Shown: in pieces, positions 55,146 through 64,000 of the stretch
How positions within the stretch are numbered: position 1 is the stretch's first letter
Layout of the letters: each line of letters starts with the position of its first letter
DNA from: Ichthyophis bannanicus
Lineage: Eukaryota; Chordata; Amphibia; Gymnophiona; Ichthyophiidae
DNA length: 64,000 bases
Direction: 5' to 3'
NCBI GenBank assembly: GCA_033557465.1
Contig: CM066041.1
Span: forward strand, 154,417,532-154,481,531
Notes under the pieces: model-generated
Told to the model about the DNA's origin: nothing
Databases searched by the model: none
Seen by the model: only the letters and a program-made list of their open reading frames with translations
Position numbers and translations under genes: made by a program

Positions 55146-56094
55146 GGGGGGGGGGAAGGGTCACAGCCATCCACCCACAGAGAGCCCCCCCATGCACCTT
55201 CCCATCTGGAAGGTGCTCTGGGATTACACCACATGGAAGTCGTGACTCCCACACAGCCCCCAGGCTGAGCACCCCAGACCTGGGAGGATCAATAGGGCCC
55301 CCCAGATCCATGGATAGTGACTGCCCCTAGGCAAGGGGGCCAGTCATGCAACACAGACCAACGAGCTTTAAACTGGAGGCCCACATTCAGTAGTAGAAGT
55401 ATGATGCTGCTGCTCAGAGCTGGTAGGCCCCAGCTATATCCTACCTCAGTCAGGTTGAGGGGCCCTCAGCCCACAGGTACATGGTCCATGGCAGTGGCAT
55501 GGTCCCCCAGATGCATGTATTCACTGCCACATGCACCCCCATGCAGAGGGGCCAGTGTTAGTATGGCGGCACAAGAGCCATCTGTCATTTAGCCATGAAG
55601 TGCATCATCTAATTTACATGCCCCTTCCTCCATTGTACTCTTTTGGCTCCAACTCTGCCTTTGAGGTCAGTAATGACTGCAGTACAGAGCACAGGCCCTA
55701 TCTACTGACACCTCCACAGCACACAACACCAGCAGCCCTCTGAAACCTATCCGATGCATATGCAGACGTGAAAATCAGTCTGTCAGGATAGCTTTTGCTG
55801 TGTCTGTGGATTTGTCCACTGTGCCAGCAAGGTGACCGCAGACCTGCGGGCCCCAGTGTTGAAGCTGTCAGGCTGGTGTTGTCCACGTCCGTGTCAGCTG
55901 TATCTTGCAGCACTTCCAAAATGATGGCCTAGGCACACGCTTTGGTATCCAACTCACATCTCCTATTGACCCACTGTTATTCCAATGTGTTTGCCTGGCT
56001 CCTGCTCTTCATATTTCTTAACACTCATGTACAAACCACACAATTGGCGCATGGGAGCATGGTGAGTGTAGCTAGCACCTGGTCAGAAGTTGGT
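55146..56094. other. No recognised gene
   Basis: C-rich text with short open frames on both strands and no motif I know. It may hold a decayed DNA transposon or unique DNA. Confidence 0.4.
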
Positions 56095-56800
56095 CAGTAG
56101 AAAAGGCGACGGCAAAAGCTAAAAAAATGCTTGGGTGCATACGGAGAGGAATGGCTAGCAGAAAAAAGGAGGTGATAATGCCTCTGTATAAGTCTTTGGT
56201 GCAACCTCATTTGGAGTATAGTGTGCAATTCTGGAGACCACACCTTCAAAAGGATGTGAACAGGATGGAGTCGGTGCAGAGGGTGGCTACTAAAATGATT
56301 AGTGGTCTTCATTATAAAGCATATGAGGACAGACTGAAGGATCTTAATATGTATACCTTAGAGGAAAGGCGGGATAGAGGTGATATGATTGAGATGTTTA
56401 AATACCTCTATGGTATAAATGTTCAGAGAGAGAGCCTCTTTCAATTGAAAGCAAGTTCTGCTACGAGGGGACATGGGATGAGGGTGAAGGGAGACAGATT
56501 TTTTCTGTTCTATGTAAATCGCGCTGATGCCGAATAGTGCGGTGTATATAAGAAATTTTAAATAAATAAATAAATTCAGGAGTGATATGCGGAAATATTT
56601 CTTTACGGAAAGAGTAGTGGATCCGTGGAATAGTCTCCCAGTGGAGGTGGTAGAGATGAGGACAGTAACTGAATTCAAAAAAGCATGGGACAAACACAGA
56701 GGATCTCTAAAGGTAAAAAGGGGACTGTTGTAGTTGTTGATATGGAAGGACAGACTAGATAGGCCATGTGGTCTTTTTCTGTCATCATATTTCTATGTTT
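56095..56800 (+). mobile_element. CR1-like LINE 3' end, plus
   Basis: It encodes the RT C-terminus: MLGCIRRGMASRKKEVIMPL (56127-56186), LVQPHLEYSVQFWRPHLQKD (about 56202-56261), a YEDRLKDLNMYTLEERRDRG phrase (about 56322-56381) and LFQLKASSATRGHGMRVKG. After the small insertion it continues with DPWNSLPVEVVEM-like text and ends in two TTTCTATG-type units (about 56785-56801), the CR1 tail. Confidence 0.85.
56504..56574 (+). mobile_element. 71-bp LINE 3'-end insertion in CR1
   Basis: A stub identical in form to the 3' end of the LINE at 1385-3180 (ttctatgtaaatcgcgctga, then gccgaatagtgcggt and an aaat tail) sits inside the CR1 coding region. The CR1 text is continuous without it (agatt | caggag). 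It is an extremely 5'-truncated insertion. Confidence 0.8.
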
Positions 56801-57034
56801 CTATGGTGATAGCTGTGACCGCGCTAGTGGCATGGTTGTACAGATATTATGCGACCATTGTGTCCATGGCAGTGGTGTGCCCTGTCTCTGCCTTAACCCC
56901 ACCTATTCACATGCTGTGCTGCTACTGTGAGATTTTTAGCATGGTCACCTTGGGATCATGTGCTCTTTGCTACCGCATGGCCCAAATGTGCATAAATCCT
57001 GTGCTATATCCTGCGCTACTGGCCAACACACTTT
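56801..57034. other. Small unrecognised element
   Basis: The stretch ends tttagtaaacatgccccttt, the complement of the small-MITE end at 41845, so it may be a related MITE lying between two CR1 copies. Confidence 0.45.
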
Positions 57035-57308
57035 AGTAAACATGCCCCTTTGTAAACTTCTATCTTTGAAGGATATTAGCAAGAGAGGGAACTTAGGACA
57101 TCCCAACAGAGCGGTTCCAATAAAGATAAATGTAATCCAGATGTCCTTAAGTACAGAGCAGACAGAGCTGAAAGATTCCAAATTAGCCTTTTAACTGATA
57201 ATCAGATTAATATGAATAAATACAGCCTCTAAAATACCTGTATGCAAATACTAGAAGTCTAAAAAATAAAATGTGAGAGAATGTATAGCAGCAAATGAAA
57301 GGTTAGAT
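57035..57308 (+). mobile_element. CR1, part 1 of 4 (ORF1/ORF2 junction)
   Basis: It matches the CR1 text at about 8160-8410 (spacer before ORF2, then an ANERLDLL-like start). It is interrupted by a minus-strand LINE and resumes at 58739. The four parts together make the longest CR1 in the window. Confidence 0.75.
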
Positions 57309-58738
57309 TTATTTATTTACTTACAGTCTCTTTTATACCACGCTATTCAACATCAGTGCGGTTTACATGACAACAAAAACTTATACGGTGCAGGAATCTG
57401 CTCCGCATTACAAAAAGCAGGTGCTTAAACTTGGGTAACTATTTACATATAGGCATCACATCAAGTCGAGTCCGGAGTAATCGTAGTGTGATAGTGTGGT
57501 GGTACTAGAGGTGGGGGGAGCGGTTAATGGTGTGCGGTCGTCCAGGTAGTGTTTGAGGGAGAGGTGGTGCTTCAGAGCCTTCCGAAATTGTGTTAGGTCA
57601 GGGATTGCCCGGATGCTAGGTGGTAGGGTGTTCCAGCATCTGTGCGCGCAGAACCTAAATGCCCTGCTTGCTGTTGCCTGGGTGCATTGTGTTACTGCTT
57701 TCGGGATTACTAGTGTGTTAATTGCTGCAGATCTTCTAGCTCTGTTGGGGGGAGTAGTGTGGATAAGCTCTGAGAGTGAGGTGGAGGAGAGTCCGTTGAT
57801 GGCCTTGAAGGTCAGCAGTAGGGTCTTGAAAGAGATTCTGCCATGGATAGGGAGCCAGTGGAGCTGTTTCAGGTTAGGTGTCACGTGTTCACGCCTGGAG
57901 GCATCACATAGAACTCTAGCCGCGGTGTTCATTGCGAGCTGGAGCGGACCCAAGGTGGATTGTGGAGCCTTTGTAGGATTGCATTGGCGTAATCGAAGTG
58001 TGAGATAATCAGCGCTTGAAAGATTGCCCAGAAGTCGTCTGGTTCTAGCAGGGAACGTAAATGTCTGAGTGTCCGGATTTTATGATAGACTGCTCTTACC
58101 GTGTTGCTTATGTGCGCCTTCATATCCAGGCGTTGGTCTAATGTGACTCCAAGATATCAGATTGTGGACTTAGTTTGCAGCTCCGCTTCCTTGACCCTTA
58201 GGTAGGATGGAGGGGAGAAGTTCTGGTTCCTTGTGATGAAGAGAACTTCTGTTTTCTTGTGCTATATTCTGAGGTTTTGGGTCTGGAGCCAGTTGGCCAC
58301 TGCGTCAAAGCAGTCTGTCAGTGGAGAGAGGTCAGGCTGGTCAGTTGAGAATGGCATATAGAGTAGCACGTCATTGGCATATATCAAGCAGTCAACATTG
58401 AATGAATGGATGAGGTTACAGATGGGCTGTATGTAAATGTTGAACATCAGGGTGGAGAGGGAGGAACCCTGAGGAACGCCCTGCTTCTGGTGGAATGGTT
58501 CCGATGTTGAGGTCCCAGATCATACATGCTGCCATCTGTCGGATAGGTATGATTTGCACCAGTTTAGTGCTGTGCCACAAATACCCTTCTCTTTGAGTCG
58601 CCTCAGGAGAAATTCATGGCGTACTGAGTCGAATGCAGCGGCTATATCCATGAAGACGAGGACAAATCCGCGGCGGGTGTTATCGATTCCAGCAATTATG
58701 CTGCTGAAGAGGGTGGTGAGGAGTGTCTCCACACCATA
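57309..58738 (-). mobile_element. CR1/L2-group LINE inserted in CR1, minus
   Basis: It begins with the aaat-tail complement (tttatttatttac) and the taccacgctattcaacatcagtgcgg 3' word. The minus-strand RT shows FVLVFMDIAAAFDSVRHEFL (about 58666-58607), NIYIQPICNLIHSFNV (about 58444-58397), catalytic YANDVL in place of YADD (about 58381-58364) and a C-terminus with MNTAARVLCDASRREHV (about 57935-57885) and RCWNTLPPSIRAI. A short tagat repeat on both sides (57304-57308 and about 58737-58741) may be the target duplication. Confidence 0.85.
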
Positions 58739-59808
58739 GATGATTGGCATCTCAGAAACCTGGTGGAAGGAGGGCAACCAATGAGACACTGTGATACCTG
58801 GCTACAAATTATATCACAATGATAGGGTAGATCAAATTGGTGGAAGGGTTGTGCAATATGGTAGAGAGGACATTGAGTCACATAGGATTAAAGTTCTGCA
58901 GGAAACAAAATACACTATGGATAGAGATCCCATGTAAAAAGGGGAAGGCAACGATAGTGGGGGTGTACTACCGACCGCCTGGCCAGAAGGAACAAATGGA
59001 TGATGAAATGCTAAAAGAAATCAGGCAAGCTAATAAACGTTACAACACAGTAATAATGCGTGATTAAGTATCGACTGGGTGAATGTCACAGCAGAACATG
59101 CTAGAGAGATAAAGTTTCTAGATGAACTAAATGACTGCTTCTTGGAGCAGCTGATTCATGAACAGACAAGAGGGGAAGCTATTTTGGACTTAGTCCTTAG
59201 TGGAACACAGGATCTGGTGCAAGACATAAGGGTTTTGGGGCCACTTGGCAAAAGTGATCATAGCATGATCACATTTGATTTATTAAATGGAAGAAGGATG
59301 GCAAGGAAATCCACAGTACTACCAGTTAATTTTCAAAGGGAGACTATGATAAAATGAGGAAAATAGTTAAGAAAAAAACTAAAAGAAGCAGTTACAAAAG
59401 TTAAATATTTACATCAAGCATGGGCATTATTTAAAAGTATTATCTTGGAAGTCTAGACCAGATGTATGCCATGCTTTAAAAGTGGAAGGAAGGCCAAAAA
59501 ACTGCTAGCATGGTTTAAAGGCTAGGTCAGAGAGGCTTTTGTAGCCAAAAAATATTTTTCAGGAAATGGAAAAAGCCGCCAAATGACAAAAAACGGGCAA
59601 CAACATAAGCATTGGCAAGTTAGATGCAAGGCACTGATAAGGCAGGCAAAGAGAATTTGAAAAAAAGCTTGCCGTGGAAGCAAAAACGCATAATAAAACC
59701 TTTTTCAAGTACATTTGTAGCAAAAAAACTGAAATAGTCAGTTGAACCACTGGATGACAGAGGGGTAAAAAGAAGCACTAAGTGAGGACAAGGCTATTGC
59801 AGAGAGAC
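58739..59808 (+). pseudogene. CR1, part 2 of 4 (endonuclease)
   Basis: The endonuclease continues: ISETWWKEGNQ (about 58748), IEIPCKKGKATIVGVYYRPP (about 58918-58977) and FLDELNDCFLEQLIHEQTRG (about 59112-59171). LDLVLSGTQDLVQDIRVLGP, LGKSDHSMITF with the catalytic SDH (about 59247-59279) and a degenerate linker follow. Stops near 58860, 59066 and 59357 break it. A hairpin-rich element interrupts it at 59809. Confidence 0.8.
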
Positions 59809-60456
59809 TGAGGGGGCTATTCTGAGCCATGAATAGCAGGGATGGACGTCCCAATGAGACGACCATCACCGCTATTTGTGCTGGCTCCTGCCCCCGACTA
59901 ACTTCCCCGCCAGTTGTGCAGGGAAGTTAGACAGGGGCAGGGAAGGGGTGGCCCGTGGTGGAGTCTGGGCGGTTGCCAGCCCTGGATGTACAGGGCTGAT
60001 TCTGTATGTCCAGGGCCGGCGACATGTGCGGGAAAGTTATTCCACCTCTGAAGTGGAATAACTTTCCTGGACGTTTTGTTTTTTTGCTGCCAGGGCACAG
60101 ATGGGGCAGGGGGGCCAAAGGACATTTCCCGCAGCCTGACCCTGGCCTTAGGAGGCCAGATTGGAGGTCGGGCTGCAGGGAATCAACATTATTTTCCGGC
60201 GGCTGGCATCACGGCTCTTCAATGGAGCCATGGTGCTGCGGCTCCATTGAAGAACCTTGACTGAGTTAGCCAGATGCAGTCCTGCACATGCAGGCCAGAC
60301 AGAATTGCAGTCCTGGCCTGCACATGCAGGACCGTTCACGATTCTGATCCCACGGGGCTAGATGTGCCCTGCAGGATCAGAATTGCGATCCCTTCTGTGT
60401 GTCCGGTTCAGACCGGACACACAGAGGGGATCTACGTCTGGAACAGAATCAGGCCC
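59809..60456. mobile_element. Multi-hairpin MITE
   Basis: About 650 bp is inserted in CR1 at AERL|NEFF coding. The ends gggggctattctg and cagaatcaggccc are imperfect inverted repeats; ctga flanks both sides and may be the duplication. The interior is a chain of stem-loops: 59888-59907/59921-59940, 59979-59993/60002-60016, 60031-60045/60053-60067 (perfect 15 bp), about 60128-60149/60152-60180, 60213-60229/60240-60256, 60281-60296/60315-60330, 60339-60350/60374-60385 and 60395-60406/60413-60424 (perfect 12 bp). It encodes nothing. Confidence 0.8.
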
Positions 60457-60612
60457 TGAATGAATTCTTTGCTTCGGTATTTACTGAAAATGGTGTATGG
60501 AAGTTATCCCTGCCTGAAATGGTATATATAGATGATGTATCGTAAGAAATGAAAGAAATATTAATAAACTGGGAAGATATATTAGAGCTATTTGATAAAC
60601 TGAAGAGTAGCA
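60457..60612 (+). mobile_element. CR1, part 3 of 4
   Basis: It reads on from the CR1 with NEFFASVFTENGVWKLSLPE (about 60460-60519) and ELFDKLKSSI (about 60582-60611), then is cut by an L2-type LINE. Confidence 0.8.
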
Positions 60613-62654
60613 TAACACCTACTACTACTACTGAGCATTTATATAGTGCTACAAGTTGTACGCAGTGCTGCACAAACAAGTAAGAGACAGTCCCTGCTCA
60701 TCAGAGCTTACAATCTAGTCAAGACAAACACAGAAGGTGTAGGCAGGGATAAAGCATGGGAAGGAGAAGGAGATCAGGAGAGTCAAGATCCAAAAGCAGC
60801 AGCAAAGAGGTGAGTTTCAGCCTGGATTTGAAGAGGGTTAGAGAAGGTGCCTGGCGTACAGACACAGGTAGTTTGTTCCAGGCGTACGGTGCAGCAAGGT
60901 GAAAGGAGCAAAGTCTGGAGTTAGCAGTGGAAGAAAGGGCACAGATAGGAGCAGTTTGCTGGAAGAGCGGAGTTCCCGAGGGGGATTGTAAGGAGAAATA
61001 AGAGAAGAAAGGTACTGAGGAGCCGCAGAGTGAATGCATTTATAGGTCAGGAGGAGAAGTTTGAACTGGATGCGGAAACGGATAGGGAGCCAATGAAGTG
61101 ACTTGAGAAGAGGAGTAATATGGGCATGACGAGGTTGGCAGAAGATTAGTCGTGCAGCAGTGTTGAACAGATTGAAGGGGAGAGAGATGATTCAAAGGGA
61201 GACCAGCAAGGAGTAGGTTACAGTAGTCAAGACGGGAGGTGATTAAGGAGTGGATAAGCGTTTTAGCAGTGTGTTCAGAAAGGGAGGGGCGGATTTTGCT
61301 AATGTTGCAGAGAAAAACGGCAGGTCTTAGCTACAAGCTGGATGTGTGTGGAGAAAGAGAGAGAGAGAGAGAGAGAGGTGTCAAAGACAACCTCCAGATT
61401 GCGGGCCGAGGAAACAGGAAGGATTACAGAGTTATCCACTAAGATTGGGAAAGGAGGAAGAGGAGGGGAGGTTTTAGGGGGAAAGATAAGAAGTTCAGTC
61501 TTGGCCATGTTCAATTTCAAGTGGCGGTAAGACATCCAGGCAGCAAAGTCAGAAAGGCAGGTAGAGATCCGGGTCTGGATTGCTGGAGAGATTTCAGGCG
61601 TAGAGAAGTAGATCTGGGAGTCATCGGCATACAGAATGGTACTGAAAGCCATGGGAAGAAATAAGCGCACCAAGAGACTGGGTATAGAGAGAGAAAAGGA
61701 GTGGGCCCAGAACAGATCCTTGGGGTACACCAACTGGGAGCGGGGTAGCAGAGGAGCCACCAGAACACAAACGGAAGGAGCGATAGAAGAGATAGGAGGA
61801 GAACCAGGATAGTACAGAGCCCGTAAAACCAAGCAAGGACAGGGTATCGAGGAGAAGGTTGTGGTCGACAGTGTCAAAAGCAGCAGAGAGGTCAAGAAGG
61901 ATGAGGACAGAGTAAAGGCCCTTGGATTTTGCCAGGAACAAGTCACTGGAGACATTGGAAAGAGCTGTTTCAGGAGAGTGTAGAGGTGGAAAGCCAGACT
62001 GTAAGGGATCCAGGAGGGCATGAGAGGAGAGGAAGTCGAGGCAGTGGCAGTGAACCGCATGTTCAAGTAGTTTAGAAATGAAGGGAAGGAGAGAGATGGT
62101 CGATAATTAGAAAGACAGGTGGGATCGAGTGAGGGTTTCTTGAGGAGAGGTGGGACCACAGCATGTTTGAAGTCTGCAGGAACTGTTGCAGTGGAGAGTG
62201 ATAGGTTGAGAATATGAGAGATGGAGGGGACAACCGTGGAGATGGGGCTTAGGAGACGGGTGGGGATAGGATCAGAGGAGCAGGTGGTGAGTTTGGAGGA
62301 AGAAAGAAGGTGTGCAGTTTCCTCTTCAGAGATCACAGGAAAGGAAGAGAGGGTAGCAGAGGTAGGGGGGGGGGGGTTGGGAGTGAAGAGTGAGAGGAGG
62401 ATAAGTAGGTGATTTTGTGGGGAATTGGAGGGTGATCTTATGGATTTTGTCATGAAAATAGTCAGCCAGGGTTTGGGCAGAAAGGGAGGGATCGGAGGCG
62501 GAGACACTTTGAGGAGAGAGTTGAGAGTAGTAAAGAGACGGCGAGGATCAGAGGCAAGAGAGTTAGTCAGATGGACATAGTAGTCTTGTTTGGCAAGGGT
62601 TATGGCTGATTGGAAAGAGACAAGCATAAATTTGAAGTGTAGAAGTTCGGCAGG
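60613..62654 (-). mobile_element. L2-type LINE inserted in CR1, minus
   Basis: The 3' end has an acc/act trinucleotide tail (60616-60632) and the word gcatttatatagtgctacaa, typical of L2-like ends. The 5' end is near 62654. It carries a fairly well preserved RT. Confidence 0.85.
60719..62640 (-). pseudogene. L2-type ORF2, RT and C-terminus (frameshifted)
   Basis: Minus-strand order: a pre-RT linker with DPRRLFTTLNSLL (about 62544-62506), SSKLTTCSSDPIPTRLL (about 62310-62260), [20 protein letters not shown] (about 62160-62101). In a second frame, [19 protein letters not shown] (about 61902-61846), [20 protein letters not shown] (about 61743-61684); back in the first frame, catalytic YADDSQIYF (about 61634-61608), KLNMAKTELLIFPP. 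The C-terminus is at about 61039-60719 (CSFHLAAPYAWNKLPVSVRQ). Frames change near 62000, 61650 and 61300. The catalytic YADD is intact, but no single frame covers the RT. Confidence 0.87.
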
Positions 62655-63911
62655 GGCTGGACTGGATACATCCAAGGATGTTGAAAGAACTGAAATATGA
62701 GATTGCAGACCTACTACTATTAAAATCATCTGTGGTACTGGAAGATTGGAGAATGCCCAATATAACACCAATTTTTAAAAAGGATTCCAGGGGTGATCCC
62801 GGAAACAATATACCAGTGAGCCTGACATCAGTACCGGGCAAAATGGTAGAAACCATTATAATGAATAAAATTACTGAATATGTAGATAGTCATGGTTTAA
62901 TGGGAGAAAACCAAGTTCAATTTAGCCAAGGAAAGTCTTGTCTTACTAATCTGTTATATTTTTTGAAGGTGTGAATAAACAAGTAGACAAAGGTGAGCCA
63001 GTTGATATAGTGTATCTGGATTTTCAGAAAGGCTTTTGACAAGGTCCTTCATGAGAGACTCATGGCGAAATTAAAAAGTCATGGGACTGGAGGTAGTGTA
63101 GTATTATGGATGAGTAACTGGTTAAAAGATAGAAAGCAGAGAGTAGGGCTGAATGGCCAATTTTCTCATTGGGGAAAGGTGAATAGTGGAGTACTCCATG
63201 GATCTGTGCTTGGCCCGCTGCTTTTTAACATATACATAAATGACCTGGAAATAGGAATGACGAGTGAAGTGATCAAATTTGCAGAGGACACAAAATTATT
63301 CATAGTTGTTAAAATGCAAGTGGATTATGAAATATTGCAAGAGGACCTTGATAAACTGAAAGACTGGACGTCCAAATGGCAGATGAAATTTAATGTGCAG
63401 AAAAAACAAGCTTTGTATTTAGGAAAGAACGACCAAACCTATGGTTACATGATGCAAGGTACCACCTTAGAAACAACCACCCAGTAAAAAGATTTAGGGG
63501 TCATCGTGGATAATATGTTGAAACCCTCCATCCAGTGTGCAGCGGTGGTCAAGAAAGCAAAGAGAATGCTAGTAATCATAAGGAAAGGAATGGAGAATAA
63601 AACCAAGGATATTATAATGCCTCTGTATCATTCCATGGTGCGACTGCACCTTGAATGTTGTGTACAATTCTGGTCGCCATATTTAAAAAGGATATAGTGG
63701 AATTAGAAAAGATACAGAAAAGAGTGAGAAAAATGGTAAAGGGGATGGAAGGATACCCCTATGAGGAGAAGCTTAGAAGGTTAGGGCTCTTAAACTTGGA
63801 AAAGAGATGGCTAAGGGGGGATATGATAGATGTCTATAAATTAATGAATGGAGTGGAACGAGTAAATGTAAATCGGATGTTTACACCCTCAAAAAGTAGA
63901 AAGACTAGAGC
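62655..63911 (+). pseudogene. CR1, part 4 of 4 (reverse transcriptase)
   Basis: The RT follows from LKSSVVLEDWRMPNITPIFK (about 62720-62780), then NNIPVSLTSVPGKMVE, a DFQKGF-type aspartate motif with a frame slip (about 63020-63040), WLKDRKQRVGLNGQFSHWGK (about 63120-63179), [20 protein letters not shown] (PQG changed to LHG, about 63187-63246) and FAEDTK with the first catalytic Asp changed to Glu (about 63280-63297). The C-terminus follows to NRMFTPSKSRKTR at about 63900. It is inactive by both motif changes and frame breaks. A hAT terminus interrupts it at 63912. Confidence 0.87.
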
Positions 63912-64000
63912 AGTGATGGCTAACCTTTTTGAGCCCGAGTGCCCAAACTGCCGCACAAAACCAAAGAATTTCCTCAAAGTGCCAGCACGTCAATTAAAGC
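63912..64000 (+). mobile_element. hAT-type terminus, cut by window end
   Basis: It opens CAGTGATGGCTAACCTTTTT and continues gagcccgagtgcccaaactg, the usual start of Charlie-like hAT elements in vertebrates. The preceding 8 bp, gactagag (63904-63911), would be the target duplication. The rest lies outside the window. Confidence 0.7.

Noticed and set aside
55698..55919. Minus-strand frame with EVLQDTADTDVDNTSL, considered as a Harbinger-type Myb-like protein
   Set aside because: No tri-helix or Myb motif can be shown by eye, and no transposon ends were found.
61342..61530. Glu-Arg repeat frame
   Set aside because: Comes from a (ga)n microsatellite (about 61355-61377) within the minus-strand L2 LINE.
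1..64000. CRISPR arrays, operons, bacterial promoters
   Set aside because: The element content is vertebrate. Regular short repeats here are microsatellites, minisatellites or monomers without spacer-repeat structure.

Overview
The window reads as vertebrate intergenic or intronic DNA built almost entirely from transposable elements inserted into one another. I found no intact host gene. The only host-derived coding sequence is a broken copy of the SoxC gene SOX11. The repertoire is Tx1-like L1, CR1, L2-type LINEs, an RTE fragment, DIRS, Ty3/gypsy, a Penelope-like element, Tc1, hAT-type elements, tRNA-SINEs and several MITE families. This fits an amphibian, and my best guess is a caecilian. 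The caecilian guess rests on the look of the CR1 and MITE sequences from memory; a turtle or another reptile is the main alternative. Nothing looks bacterial or viral, so operons, ribosome binding sites and CRISPR arrays do not apply.

Layout. 1-3.2 kb: a palindromic MITE, a tRNA-SINE and a 5'-truncated LINE. 3.3-6.1 kb: the 5' half of an L1-like LINE. 6.4-9.6 kb: a CR1 whose ORF1 is split by a 950-bp hAT-like element with an exact 8-bp target duplication. 9.6-18.5 kb: a DIRS-type element split by a Penelope-like element (10.9-18.3 kb). That element has two 2.33-kb near-identical inverted arms, each with a hammerhead-like motif, and an 830-bp polypurine tract. 18.5-20.8 kb: a second hAT-like copy abutting the SOX11 pseudogene, then an RTE scrap. 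21.3-24.6 kb: an ORF1-only L1-like element and two CR1 fragments. 24.6-31.1 kb: a full-length Tx1/L1 element with 15-bp target duplications. 32-33 kb: gypsy pol. 34.2-41 kb: an L2-type LINE split by CR1 (itself split by an ORF1-only L1-like element) and by a Tc1 element. 41-46 kb: old, poorly recognised repeats and MITEs. 46.5-51.5 kb: a LINE split by a 3.4-kb hAT-like element with an exact 8-bp duplication. 53-56 kb: an L1 fragment and unrecognised DNA. 57-63.9 kb: one CR1 carrying three nested insertions. The window ends in the terminus of another hAT.

Functionally these are selfish elements. LINE ORF1 proteins bind RNA, ORF2 proteins nick and reverse transcribe, and the MITEs and ORF1-only elements must borrow enzymes. 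The nesting gives a relative history: CR1, DIRS and L2 insertions are older; Penelope, hAT, Tc1, ORF1-only and Tx1/L1 insertions are younger. The Tx1/L1 element is the youngest large one, since only small local changes break its ORFs.
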